55,092 nt of DNA from a virus. The notes beneath the pieces are model-generated. The model had not been told where the DNA came from and searched no databases. It saw nothing but the letters and a program-made list of their open reading frames with translations. Made by a program: the position numbers and the translations under genes. Shown here one piece after another: positions 47,180 to 55,092 of this stretch (its first letter is position 1; the number at the start of each line of letters is the position of its first letter). The DNA is taken from positions 1 through 55,092 of the IMG/VR virus record IMGVR_UViG_3300037882_003063; one strand, written 5' to 3'.

Positions 47180-47540
47180 TAGAAACCTCGGTCACGATTG
47201 AAATATCAAAAGTCGCGCCTGTTGTTGGGAGTGAGTCACCCGCAAAGTAAATGTCGAGGTCAGCTACATAACTTGTTTCCGTCATAATAGCCCAAGCAGC
47301 AGGATTCATTTGCCACATCACAATTCCAGTCAAAGGAGCGACAGTAAGCCCGTTCCCAACAGTCATGGAGTAAAGGCGGGGTGAACCCCGCCTTTTTGCA
47401 ATGTCGAATTGGATTGTTGCGCCGCTCAGGTTTATTGCTGTGAATAAATCTTCGCCGACCACAGCAAGCTCGACACCAGACTTATTGCCCCTGTAAAGAC
47501 GTAGTTCATATTTTGGCGGTACAAGGTCAATTACATTCAT
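47169..47540 (-). CDS. BppU-like baseplate/fibre protein
   Basis: This 123-residue beta-sandwich-like protein, with YELRLYRGNKSGVEL at the start and YVADLDIYFAGDSLP near the end, resembles N-terminal domains of BppU-type upper baseplate proteins. On the plus strand an intragenic hairpin with T-run (47371-47399) looks like a terminator for antisense transcription. Confidence 0.5.
   Translation of the reverse strand: MNVIDLVPPKYELRLYRGNKSGVELAVVGEDLFTAINLSGATIQFDIAKRRGSPRLYSMTVGNGLTVAPLTGIVMWQMNPAAWAIMTETSYVADLDIYFAGDSLPTTGATFDISIVTEVSNAP
47371..47399 (+). terminator. Intragenic terminator-like hairpin, antisense direction
   Basis: AAGGCGGGG / CCCCGCC stem followed by TTTTT on the plus strand, inside a minus-strand gene. 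It may stop antisense transcription or only reflect coding constraints. Confidence 0.4.
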
Positions 47541-47547
47541 ATAAGCC

Positions 47548-48045
47548 TTAAACTTTGGCGATTCTGATGATGCTTGTTGGTGTTTGGTGTTGCTCGAGCG
47601 GGATTAGTTGTAACGCCCCGCCAAAGTCTATACCAAGTTTTGTAACGGTTGTGTTTTGTGCAACCCAAAGTTTGCCTTCAAAAAGAATCACAACACCAAT
47701 ATGCCCCCATTGAGGCGGGAGGTTATTCCAAAAAACTAAGTCGCCCTCCTGAGCGGTTTGCACAACCCAGTTGGGGCGCTGCTGACGTAATAACGACTCG
47801 AGTTCTTTGGCGCTTGGGTTAGAGTCAACACCAGTCACCAGTGAGTAAAACCCACGGTCAGGCAAGCCAAGGGCGGTTTCAATTACGCGCCGTGCGAATT
47901 GAAGGCAAAAATTCCAGTCTTTGGTTATCCCTGACACTTTGCCACGTAAGGCATCAAGAGCCGCCTTGGTGATTTTTTTGGGTAAAGGTAGGACGGGTTT
48001 GATTGCTACAGGCTTAACGGTCTTCACAGGCTTTGTCATAGGCAT
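47548..48045 (-). CDS. Cys/His peptidase, candidate endolysin
   Basis: This 165-residue protein has CHAP/NlpC-like motifs: Cys47 in WNFCLQF and His115 in PQWGHIGVV, with VTKLGIDFGG near the end. A basic, Pro-rich N-terminal 35 residues may bind the wall. AAAAAGGAG precedes ATG 48045. It is the only free-standing wall hydrolase, so it is the likely endolysin, although its place among fibre genes also allows a virion role. It shares the WGHIG motif with the hub's embedded domain. Confidence 0.65.
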   Translation of the reverse strand: MPMTKPVKTVKPVAIKPVLPLPKKITKAALDALRGKVSGITKDWNFCLQFARRVIETALGLPDRGFYSLVTGVDSNPSAKELESLLRQQRPNWVVQTAQEGDLVFWNNLPPQWGHIGVVILFEGKLWVAQNTTVTKLGIDFGGALQLIPLEQHQTPTSIIRIAKV

Positions 48046-48530
48046 TACTCCTTTTTGGCTAATCCTTCTTTGATTAGTCCAAGCCAGTCTATATTAAACT
48101 GCCCTCGAGATAAATGCTCTGCTTTTAGCAGAGACCTACTCGAGTTGGTGAGTGAACGGGCAAACACAGCATATTTGATATGCCACACAAAAACATAACC
48201 AGCTACCATCAACGGGCTTGTGTCAGTAGCAAACTGCTCAGTTTTATAAACTTCGTTCAGGGTGTTGAATTCGTCTTCGCCCCACTTCTCGACTTCGTAA
48301 CCAACGACCCGACAGGCTTTGACGGCAAGCTCTTTGCAAAACTCAAGCCCCTCCTTTGGCGTGTCTGCGAACCTTAAACCATAAAGCAAAATTTCAATCG
48401 GTAGGCTCATCACCTCACTGACCTCAAGGAGTGGCATACCCTGAGCGATTTCTGCAATCGCTTTTTCGCTAGGCTCGAGTCCAGCCCCGCAAATCCATTC
48501 GGCGGGAACGTTAGTCCAATTTATCCGCAT
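48045..48530 (-). CDS. Hypothetical protein, baseplate/fibre region
   Basis: This 161-residue protein starts at ATG 48530 in a TAATG overlap with the preceding fibre gene. Mostly helical and acidic with several Cys residues. It could be a fibre assembly chaperone. No motif is recognised. Confidence 0.5.
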   Translation of the reverse strand: MRINWTNVPAEWICGAGLEPSEKAIAEIAQGMPLLEVSEVMSLPIEILLYGLRFADTPKEGLEFCKELAVKACRVVGYEVEKWGEDEFNTLNEVYKTEQFATDTSPLMVAGYVFVWHIKYAVFARSLTNSSRSLLKAEHLSRGQFNIDWLGLIKEGLAKKE

Positions 48531-49885
48531 TAGTAAACACCTCCGATTACATTTGTAAAGCCTTGGTCGGGTGCGCCCGTTGGCGCGTAGGGGTTGAAGT
48601 CCTGAGCTACCATACGCCAAGTTGATTTTACGTTTATCGGAACGTTTTCTGGTCGGGCGTTATCGCTAAGAATCGCTAACCAAAGGCGTTTAGAGGTTGT
48701 ACCGCTAGGCACATCAATAACGAATGCCCCGCCAAAAGTACGAACGCTGTCATTTGCGTTTACTTCCTCGCTCGAGTTTGATGCTTGTGTGCCAATCAAG
48801 GTATAGTTTGGCGCTGACGGGCTACCGCCAACCGCCGCAAATGTCTGACCAATGTTGTTGGCACTTGAGAATTGACCTGATGTTGTTGCCCCGACAGCAT
48901 CACCCAAAATCACGGCTGCACTTACCACGGGTGAATAGCCGCTTTTGCCGCTATCGTCAATGCAGACAACTGATAGCGCCCCTAAGGTGAAAAGCATTTT
49001 TTTGCCAGCAAAACCCGTGAGGTTTATATCCCTATCGGCTCTAAGGTAGGTCGTTGCACCAAGGGCGCGGTAAACATGAAACTCAAAGTAACTGCCGTCA
49101 CCAGCCTCTAAGTCGTCAAGCCTGCTTTCATGGTCAGAGATTGACGCGGCTTGGTCTAGGTTTTCGGCTTCAATTGCTGTCACCGCGTCATTAAGGGCGT
49201 TTATCGAAAGCTGTTTTGCCGCAAGGTCAGCCGTGTGTCCTGCTACGGTTGCCTTGACCGCGTTTATCTCGACCTTAAGGGCTTCAATCTGAATCGCCGC
49301 AACAGCATAAGTGCGTTGAGTATTCTCAGTGGTTTGTATGTCGGCAACGGTGACAGCGCCCATACCCGCGTACATCCTCACGACTCCGATTCTGCAATCG
49401 TTCGTTGTTGGTGTGGGTGTCACGACTAAACTTACTTCGTCCCTTTGAATCCAATGCAGATTGTAAGGAGTGAAGGCAGGGTCAAAATCAGGGTTCTGAC
49501 CGCCGCCGCTCAGTAGGGCGGGTTCTGCATCAACCAAAATAAACGCTTCGGGGCTAACGTTGTAGCTTGGTCGAGCCACAATGTAAATATCTTGAGTGCC
49601 AACCAGTGGCACATAGGTCGAAACGTCAAGAGTGACCACGGCTCGATTTTCGAGGTGTCTACCAAGTTTTAGGGTTTCGTCACGAAACACACCGCGCCCC
49701 GCCGTGACTCTGACGTTAAGGCTTGGCACTGTGTTTTGTAGCAACTCGAGTCCAGTTAAAACGCCACTGCTGATGCTGTAATCAAAAAGAATCTTCTCGA
49801 GGTTCGCCCGAGGGACTTCTTGCAACATCCGATTCCAGTGTTCATCTTCTGGATTCCAATAATAACCAAAGTTTGGGTATTCCAT
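48530..49885 (-). CDS. Tail collar / fibre protein
   Basis: The 451-residue protein starts with an aromatic adaptor (YPNFGYYWNPEDEHWNR), followed by a beta domain. A coiled coil lies at about 195-255 (EALKVEINAVKATVAGHT onward), and the C-terminal lectin-like head (residues 265-451) is beta-rich. This is the architecture of a long trimeric tail fibre. It follows gpI, where the fibre usually lies. A palindrome copy is inside at 49674-49688, read as VFRDET. Confidence 0.7.
   Translation of the reverse strand: MEYPNFGYYWNPEDEHWNRMLQEVPRANLEKILFDYSISSGVLTGLELLQNTVPSLNVRVTAGRGVFRDETLKLGRHLENRAVVTLDVSTYVPLVGTQDIYIVARPSYNVSPEAFILVDAEPALLSGGGQNPDFDPAFTPYNLHWIQRDEVSLVVTPTPTTNDCRIGVVRMYAGMGAVTVADIQTTENTQRTYAVAAIQIEALKVEINAVKATVAGHTADLAAKQLSINALNDAVTAIEAENLDQAASISDHESRLDDLEAGDGSYFEFHVYRALGATTYLRADRDINLTGFAGKKMLFTLGALSVVCIDDSGKSGYSPVVSAAVILGDAVGATTSGQFSSANNIGQTFAAVGGSPSAPNYTLIGTQASNSSEEVNANDSVRTFGGAFVIDVPSGTTSKRLWLAILSDNARPENVPINVKSTWRMVAQDFNPYAPTGAPDQGFTNVIGGVY
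49674..49688. promoter_or_regulatory. 15-bp palindrome
   Basis: Perfect GTTTCGTCACGAAAC inside the tail fibre gene. Confidence 0.8.
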
Positions 49886-49894
49886 ATTTTGCTC

Positions 49895-50494
49895 CTATGG
49901 CTCGATTAAATCATAAATCATAAAGGGCGGCAATGCTGTGTTTAAGATACCAATAAGTTTTTCTTTGATACTGGCATCCCAAACAATGCCGTTTAGATTT
50001 GTAACCCGAATAATCAGGTACTCACGAGGGAACGAACGGTAAATTCGCCGCCGCCCGATTCGTGAAGTCCCTATCCTAAAGCCGTTTGTAATTTCACCGC
50101 GCCAATTGATACTAATTTCAAGCGAAGTGACAGCAGTGCCGTTTCTGAAATACTCCCAAACAATGTCCTCGACCACGCCCCTATTACTGAATTCTGCAAC
50201 CGACGATTTGCCATAATGCTTGTACCATCTTGGGATTTTTTTTAAGATGATTCTTTGGTTCACGCTCGACAAGGTTTCTGGTTGCCCTACGCGCCAGTTA
50301 AGAGTGTGAACCAAAAACACAAGCGCGTTTGTTGGGGCTAGGTCAGGGTCAGCAAGGCGCAAAACGGCTCTTTGGTCGAGCTTGTTAGCGGCTTGCTCGA
50401 GCATTGCGTTTACACCAACAAAAAGAAGTCTAGTGAACGGGCTTCTTTTTGCGCTAGGCGGGAGGAGTTGCATCATATCGCTAATTTCCGACAC
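49895..50494 (-). CDS. Baseplate tail protein I (gpI-like)
   Basis: This 199-residue protein has MQLLPPSAKRSPF at the start, the hallmark of P2 gpI-like proteins, and a domain with WRVGQPETL. It connects baseplate wedge and fibre. GTG 50494 is used because GGAGG lies six bases upstream. It overlaps gpJ by 14 bases. Confidence 0.75.
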   Translation of the reverse strand: MSEISDMMQLLPPSAKRSPFTRLLFVGVNAMLEQAANKLDQRAVLRLADPDLAPTNALVFLVHTLNWRVGQPETLSSVNQRIILKKIPRWYKHYGKSSVAEFSNRGVVEDIVWEYFRNGTAVTSLEISINWRGEITNGFRIGTSRIGRRRIYRSFPREYLIIRVTNLNGIVWDASIKEKLIGILNTALPPFMIYDLIEP

Positions 50495-51698
50495 GGTACG
50501 CCTCCACGGTAAAGCTAATCGTTCCTGCCCTGACTATTTCATCAATTTCAAGGTCGTCAGTTGGCGTGATGGTAAGGCTTTCTCTTATAACCCTGTCTAC
50601 ATCAAATTCGTAAAGCGACCCAAGGAAACCAATTAAGTATTCCTCCTCGAGCCTAACGCCAATTGTGTAGCCCTTGCCTAACACCGTCTTGCTCGAGTCT
50701 GGATTAGGCTTGAAAAACCGCCCTCCTGTGAAGGCATCAAAGAATAGGGTCGTGTTGCTTTCGGCTGATGTTTTCACTGTAGCATTGACCGCATTAGAAG
50801 TTGCGATAATCACACCCGATACGTTCACGGCTCGAGGGCGAACACCAATCACGAATAAACCCGCATCCGTTGGGCTTGAACCTTTCAGGTGAAAGTAAGA
50901 CTTGAGGTAAAGCTGAACAGCCAAGGCATCTAAGACGCTCTGAGAAGGCGCTAGACCCGCCTCAGTCATGCAAACTAGAGTCATACACCCTGCTTTGCGT
51001 TTGAAGCCGCCTGTGGTGGGTTTTACGCCACCGTATAGCACGACCTTGGCAATGCTTGGATATGCTTCTGCCTCACTGATGTACTGTTGGGGCGTATGCA
51101 ACGACTCATTGTAAAGGCTCGAGGGTACGCGGTCACGCCATTGCTCGAGTGTTTCCCCGTCAGTGCCGCCCGTCATTGGTGTGATGTTGTAAGCCGCGTA
51201 AACGTTGCCTGTAGTCACAGGAACGGTATTACGGACACCCCTGACCGACCCGATTGTTTCAGTGTTTGACCCTGTGCCTGCAAATTCGGCTTCGTATTCA
51301 ATCGGATGCACCCCCGCCGTTGCAAAAGTGACGGTGTTACGAGCTTTGAAAACAATTCCGTTGACTTCATCTGCTACCTGATGCCCTTGAGGGATTACTG
51401 TTCCCGCGTCAACAGAAACGCCAACCATGCCCCTTGATTTTTGCGGCGGCGTTGTCTCTTGACCAATGAGTTTGCCAAGTAACAAAATCAGGCTTTCACC
51501 AAAGAGGCGAATACTACGCGAATAAAGATGGAATTGAATCCGCCCTAGCACAACACGAATTGCAGCTATGAGCGGGTCAGCATTAGCAACGTTCGTGTAT
51601 TTGCCCTCACTGCCAGCAACAACAGCAACCTTTGAGGCTTCCACTTCGTCGTCAAGGTTAAAATCTGAGTAAAGCTCTGGGAATTCAGGTGATGCCAT
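50481..51698 (-). CDS. Baseplate protein J (gpJ-like)
   Basis: This 405-residue protein has the gpJ signature TGGTDGETLEQWRDRV near 180 and typical preceding domain with VIPQGHQVADEVNGIVF. It forms the baseplate wedge with gpW/gp25 and gpI. AAGGGGG precedes ATG 51698. Confidence 0.88.
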   Translation of the reverse strand: MASPEFPELYSDFNLDDEVEASKVAVVAGSEGKYTNVANADPLIAAIRVVLGRIQFHLYSRSIRLFGESLILLLGKLIGQETTPPQKSRGMVGVSVDAGTVIPQGHQVADEVNGIVFKARNTVTFATAGVHPIEYEAEFAGTGSNTETIGSVRGVRNTVPVTTGNVYAAYNITPMTGGTDGETLEQWRDRVPSSLYNESLHTPQQYISEAEAYPSIAKVVLYGGVKPTTGGFKRKAGCMTLVCMTEAGLAPSQSVLDALAVQLYLKSYFHLKGSSPTDAGLFVIGVRPRAVNVSGVIIATSNAVNATVKTSAESNTTLFFDAFTGGRFFKPNPDSSKTVLGKGYTIGVRLEEEYLIGFLGSLYEFDVDRVIRESLTITPTDDLEIDEIVRAGTISFTVEAYRVGN

Positions 51699-53421
51699 AT
51701 TGCCCCCTTATAAAGTCGTCGAGTGGTAAACGGATACTCTCACCCGAATCAAGCGGGATTGAAATACCCGTTTCTGAATCAGTGTACCCGATGTTGATGT
51801 AAAGAGTATCGCCCTCAGCAGACACACTAACGCCGTCTCTGGTCAGGATGCCAAAAGCCGTTATCTTAACCTCATCAACCACAATGGGCGGTTGTTGATT
51901 TGTAAACCAATTTGCAGGGTCATTCAAAACGGTTTTGATTCGTGACGAAACAGCAGTATAAGCAGTCTCATTCATTGGTGTTCTGAGCAGCACTGAAAGC
52001 TCGAGGAGGTCAATCAGAATGCAACCTATGGTTTGCTCGAGCGCCGCTCTGCCCTCGAGTATTACGGGTCTGCCGCCTTGGAATTCAAAGCCAAGAGTTC
52101 GCAAAGTAAACGCCGCATCTTTGGGCTGAATCGGTATGATAGTTGGCGCTACTGTACCATCCGAGATTCGAGCCGCAAAGATTTTGTAGTCAAACGCGCC
52201 CGTGAAGTGTTGGAATCGCACAATACCATCATCAAGCGCCCCCGCTTCTCTTAATGAAGTAACGCCATAGGGAAAAGTTTGATACCAGAGAAAGTCTTGA
52301 CTTGGTACTGTGCTGTACATCTGGTCGTAGTTGGACTCGTTGTGAGCGTACCCGTACACAAGGTCGCCCTCGCTTGCCTCGCATGAATTTGACGCAATTA
52401 CCGAAAAGGCGTTCACCCCCGTAACGGGTTCTGACCACGAAACCGTTAAGTCTTCGAGAACTGCGCCGCGCACGATAAAACCGACCAACATAGGGGAGTC
52501 GTAAACAGAGTTGGTGTCGCCTCGAGTGAATTTGTACACAGGGGGTTCACTGCTTGTTATGGTTCTTGCCCAAAACCTTTGGAATCCAACAGCGCCTATC
52601 GAAACGTCTTTGGCTGGACTTAATGCTGTAAATTGTCCTGAGATTCTTGGGAGCATCGAATTGCCCCCGTAGTCAGAGCCTTCATGGGAACTGACAATGA
52701 TAATATCGCCCACTGTCACCACGTCTTCTAGGTACGTGGGTATTACAAGGTCTAGGTTTCTTTGCTCAAGCCCGAAGGCATCGAGGTAAAAGAATTGTAG
52801 GGTAAGAGGATAATCACTGCCGTTCGCAGAAAAGAATTCGACGACTTGGATACTATGGGTTAAAATTAAATTTGCTACGAAGGGCGTAACACCAACGGTC
52901 ACAACAACAGTATTTGATGTTTGGTCATAGTACAGTTGAATTTCTGTACCTGTTGATTCTGCGCTAGTATCCACAGCTAAAAGGCTTGTGTAGGAAAACC
53001 CGTCATGTTCCAAGACTTCGATTGCATTGCGGTTTATCAAAATCTTTATAGAGTCATCCCCTACAACTTGGGATAATGTTCTTAAGCGCAAACCGACATC
53101 ACCACCAACATACTCGGGCAAGTAAAAAAGTGTGCCTACTTCATCCAGTGGCTCGGAGTAAGACCTAGTGAGCCTACCGCCCTGATACCCATACTGGGCA
53201 AAATTCATCCAAGTATACGAGCCGTTAGTCTGGATAACAGTGTTGATGGCGTTACTTGGTGATTTTATCCAACCCTTTGAACCATCCACAAAGTCGTAAC
53301 CTACGGGGTAGTTTGTCCCGTCACTGCTAAAATTCGAGGAGTCATCAGCGCCTCCAACCACTAAATTACTTGTGAATAACCTAATGTCATACACGGGGTC
53401 AACAACTATTTCAAGTGCCAT
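51685..53421 (-). CDS. Baseplate protein with C-terminal gp25-like domain
   Basis: The 578-residue protein has an N-terminal part of about 440 residues that is a series of beta-sandwich-like domains (phage structural type). Residues 455-578 resemble gpW/gp25 wedge domains (ILIDLLELSVLLRTPMN, VSSRIKTVLNDP). Order gp25, J, I is conserved in P2-like baseplates, and here the gp25 part appears fused to a large extra domain. A one-mismatch palindrome lies inside at 51937-51951. Confidence 0.6.
   Translation of the reverse strand: MALEIVVDPVYDIRLFTSNLVVGGADDSSNFSSDGTNYPVGYDFVDGSKGWIKSPSNAINTVIQTNGSYTWMNFAQYGYQGGRLTRSYSEPLDEVGTLFYLPEYVGGDVGLRLRTLSQVVGDDSIKILINRNAIEVLEHDGFSYTSLLAVDTSAESTGTEIQLYYDQTSNTVVVTVGVTPFVANLILTHSIQVVEFFSANGSDYPLTLQFFYLDAFGLEQRNLDLVIPTYLEDVVTVGDIIIVSSHEGSDYGGNSMLPRISGQFTALSPAKDVSIGAVGFQRFWARTITSSEPPVYKFTRGDTNSVYDSPMLVGFIVRGAVLEDLTVSWSEPVTGVNAFSVIASNSCEASEGDLVYGYAHNESNYDQMYSTVPSQDFLWYQTFPYGVTSLREAGALDDGIVRFQHFTGAFDYKIFAARISDGTVAPTIIPIQPKDAAFTLRTLGFEFQGGRPVILEGRAALEQTIGCILIDLLELSVLLRTPMNETAYTAVSSRIKTVLNDPANWFTNQQPPIVVDEVKITAFGILTRDGVSVSAEGDTLYINIGYTDSETGISIPLDSGESIRLPLDDFIRGQYGIT
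51937..51951. promoter_or_regulatory. 15-bp palindrome, one mismatch
   Basis: GATTCGTGACGAAAC inside the gp25-domain region (read as SSRIKT). Confidence 0.7.
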
Positions 53422-53423
53422 TT

Positions 53424-53879
53424 TTACACCTCATTTATAAACGCGGATAACCTTAACAGGGCTGACTCTGCGTTTGCTTGGGCTTGCTCGAGAATGACAA
53501 TACCACCCGCCGCCGTTATTGCCGACAAGGGTAAGTTTGGAATTGCTAGGGCAGATGACACCAATTTTGTTGTTGAAGTCAAAACCTGAATCGCTAAAAT
53601 CGGCGTAATTGCACTCAAGGCAAAACGTAATTCATTCACCTCTGGTAAATCCTGCCACTGGGCAAGTTGAGTTATCAGACTCGATAACTGAGCGGCTGTG
53701 TTCGTTAAAAACTCGAGTTCTTTTGTGATGCCAGAAGTGAGTGCAATAAAGGGTTCTGCCTCTGCCCTCATTGCGTCACTTGCCTTAAACGTTTTCCTCA
53801 CAACGGTTGTGATACTCCCAATATGGGGCGTGATAGCGGCTCGAGCCTGAGCCTTGGCGGCTTCGGTAATATCGCTCAT
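53424..53879 (-). CDS. Hypothetical baseplate-region helical protein
   Basis: This 151-residue, almost entirely helical and Ala/Ser/Leu-rich protein lies between the spike-like protein and the gp25 fusion. No motif. It may be a baseplate linker. GGTGA precedes ATG 53879; it overlaps the previous stop by four bases. Confidence 0.55.
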   Translation of the reverse strand: MSDITEAAKAQARAAITPHIGSITTVVRKTFKASDAMRAEAEPFIALTSGITKELEFLTNTAAQLSSLITQLAQWQDLPEVNELRFALSAITPILAIQVLTSTTKLVSSALAIPNLPLSAITAAGGIVILEQAQANAESALLRLSAFINEV

Positions 53880-54283
53880 ATAACTTCACCTTTGGCGCTT
53901 ATGGGAATGCTAATCGGCACGGGCAGGGGTGTAACACCAGCAGCGAGGATTGAAGCGGCTACAAGTTGGGTGAGTTGAATACTACCCGTGATTTTTACTG
54001 TTGCCCCTTTCCTAGCGGGTTCTGAATCGTTCTCAGATAATGGTTGTCCCTCGAGTGGAAAAAATTCCATCACCCTGAATCGGTCTAGGCTTTGCCCGTA
54101 ACCAGTATCCCAAACCGCCACCTCTTGACCAACTTGGACACCTGACCCAAAAGTGCCATACCATGCGCCCAAGCCGATAACTAGGTACTCCTCCAAGCTA
54201 CCGCCTGACGTGTTGAAAGCCACTTTGATAGGTCTTAAAACGTCTTGCCTTATTTCACTGATAACGCCCAAATACATATCCAT
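53876..54283 (-). CDS. Baseplate spike / assembly protein (gpV-like)
   Basis: This 135-residue protein starts at ATG 54283 (GGAG before it). It has a beta-rich OB-like start (YLGVISEIRQDVLRPIKVAF) and hydrophobic repeats at the end (PLPVPISIPIS). Place between hub and gp25 matches gpV-type spikes. Role from synteny. Confidence 0.55.
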   Translation of the reverse strand: MDMYLGVISEIRQDVLRPIKVAFNTSGGSLEEYLVIGLGAWYGTFGSGVQVGQEVAVWDTGYGQSLDRFRVMEFFPLEGQPLSENDSEPARKGATVKITGSIQLTQLVAASILAAGVTPLPVPISIPISAKGEVI

Positions 54284-54291
54284 AAAACTCC

Positions 54292-54306
54292 GTTTCGTCA
54301 CGAAAC
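54292..54306. promoter_or_regulatory. 15-bp palindrome
   Basis: Perfect GTTTCGTCACGAAAC overlapping the hub stop codon and ending nine bases before the next start. Confidence 0.85.
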
Positions 54307-55092
54307 AATTGTGTTTCGACACAGGGTAATGCTCATGTCAAACCCGCTTTCGGCGCTTATGTTGCCGCCTATCTCACGAATAATATACAGCCCTTTAACC
54401 TTATCGGGTACTCGAGCGCCTTGGAGTTGAATCTCTTCGCCCACGAAAATGCTTGGTAGCCCGTGCATACTGACCGTCACGACCTGAAACTTCAACTGTT
54501 GCAAAGCAAGGGACTCTAAGGCTTTACGTTTAGCGTCAAGGGTCGAGGTTGAGCCGCCCGTAACAATGCGTTTGACTTTACCAGAGCCGTAACCGTTAGC
54601 GATTAGCTCACTTACTTTTTTAGAAGCGAAGTTTGCCGCTCCATCAGCAACGCCCGTGCTTGGCTTGGTCGGCGCTTGTGTGGCTGTGACGGTTGCACTT
54701 ACGCCACTTGATACAAGGTTGCCCCCAACGTTTTGAGTGACCGTTTTTGGTTTTGGTGTATCAGTAACCCTCACTTCGTCAGCTAAGTCCTCTGGTTTTG
54801 CAATAACAGTGAATCGCCTACCGCCCTCGATTCCAGTTACAACGACCTCACTGGGAATTTCATACAAGGAGCTTCTGACCGAAAGTTTGCCTACGTTAGA
54901 AGCGACATTTTCAATCAAGCCACTTACATTCTTAGCCCGAAACTCACCGTAAACCAATAGGGCGCGTGGTCGTTTGCCTATTTCAATACCAGCACCAATA
55001 AAAATTTCTGACCCGTCTCGAGTTTCCGTTACAACGTAACCAATTTCTTTGGCAAGTTTAACTAAAAAAGTCCAGTCGTCTTGCCCTGTTTG
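54298..55092 (-). CDS. Baseplate hub protein, C-terminal part
   Basis: This is the remainder of the gene entering at 1-1299; bases 54994-55092 repeat 1-99, so unique residues are 54993-54298. The part beyond the join contains FIGAGIEIGKRPRALLV, a QNVGGN strand region and a C-terminal domain that ends FDMSITLCRN. It resembles gpD-type hub C-domains. The frame passes the join without a stop or shift, giving 664 residues in all. Confidence 0.75.
   Translation of the reverse strand, partial: QTGQDDWTFLVKLAKEIGYVVTETRDGSEIFIGAGIEIGKRPRALLVYGEFRAKNVSGLIENVASNVGKLSVRSSLYEIPSEVVVTGIEGGRRFTVIAKPEDLADEVRVTDTPKPKTVTQNVGGNLVSSGVSATVTATQAPTKPSTGVADGAANFASKKVSELIANGYGSGKVKRIVTGGSTSTLDAKRKALESLALQQLKFQVVTVSMHGLPSIFVGEEIQLQGARVPDKVKGLYIIREIGGNISAESGFDMSITLCRNTIVS
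54994..55092. repeat. Terminal overlap, copy 2 (circular closure)
   Basis: Exact repeat of bases 1-99. Confidence 0.95.

Noticed and set aside
8068-54306. The 15-bp palindrome as chromosomal parS
   Set aside because: It shares the GTTTC/GAAAC half-sites with parS (TGTTTCACGTGAAACA), but the centre, spacing and length differ, no ParA is present, and the ParB-like protein lacks a helix-turn-helix.
1-55092. Integrase/attachment site or transposon
   Set aside because: No recombinase, transposase or inverted-repeat-bounded element was recognised, so lysogeny by integration is not supported.

Overview
The window is one complete circular phage genome cut at an arbitrary point. Bases 1-99 recur exactly at 54994-55092, and the baseplate hub gene reads in frame across the join, so the unit genome is 54,993 bp. 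A tail sheath, tail tube, tape measure, gpJ-like and gpI-like baseplate proteins, terminase, portal and major capsid protein identify a contractile-tailed (myovirus-type) phage of a bacterium using the standard code. There is no tRNA, integrase, DNA polymerase or RNA polymerase that I can recognise. Several promoters place the -10 box six or so bases from an ATG, giving apparently leaderless mRNAs, and -10 boxes often fit only TAnnnT. This is compatible with a Deinococcota-like or actinobacterial host, but the host cannot be named from the sequence.

Layout. Most genes are on the minus strand and are read from high to low coordinates. TerS, TerL, portal, scaffold, decoration protein and capsid lie at 23.4-14.1 kb. 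Neck, tail terminator, sheath, tube, tail assembly chaperone (with a predicted -1 frameshift), tape measure and LysM protein lie at 10-1.3 kb. The hub crosses the ends, and the baseplate, tail fibre and lysis genes continue from 54.3 to 42.2 kb. Replication and recombination genes (ERF annealing protein, an initiator-like protein with iterons, DnaB-type helicase) lie at 42-36 kb. Accessory genes sit in three blocks at 10-14, 23.5-27.3 and 27.3-36 kb.

Control. The three accessory blocks each start from a copy of the same roughly 280-bp divergent promoter cassette (12.3-12.6, 25.5-25.8 and 32.6-32.9 kb). Each cassette drives a short minus-strand operon and a short plus-strand operon, and the two downstream copies share 179 bp with two mismatches. 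A 15-bp palindrome, GTTTCGTSACGAAAC, is scattered 18 times over the genome. Copies lie next to start codons, terminators and promoters and also inside genes, like the stoperators or start-associated sequences of some mycobacteriophages. A three-copy hairpin with an invariant loop, a structured RNA candidate upstream of the portal gene and an OOP-like antisense RNA candidate at the initiator gene add to an unusually rich regulatory layer.

The most striking property is that the palindrome CTCGAG occurs about 170 times, roughly once every 320 bp and more than tenfold over random expectation. It falls in all three reading frames and in intergenic DNA. Phages normally avoid such palindromes, so this looks like a highly iterated palindrome comparable to HIP1 of cyanobacteria. 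The genome also encodes an IbrA/IbrB-like pair (PAPS-reductase-like plus ParB/Srx-like), a J-domain protein, a histone-like Lys/Ala/Pro protein, an arginase-motif protein and two nucleases. All positional and count statements were made by reading the sequence, and family names rest on recognised motifs without database searches.
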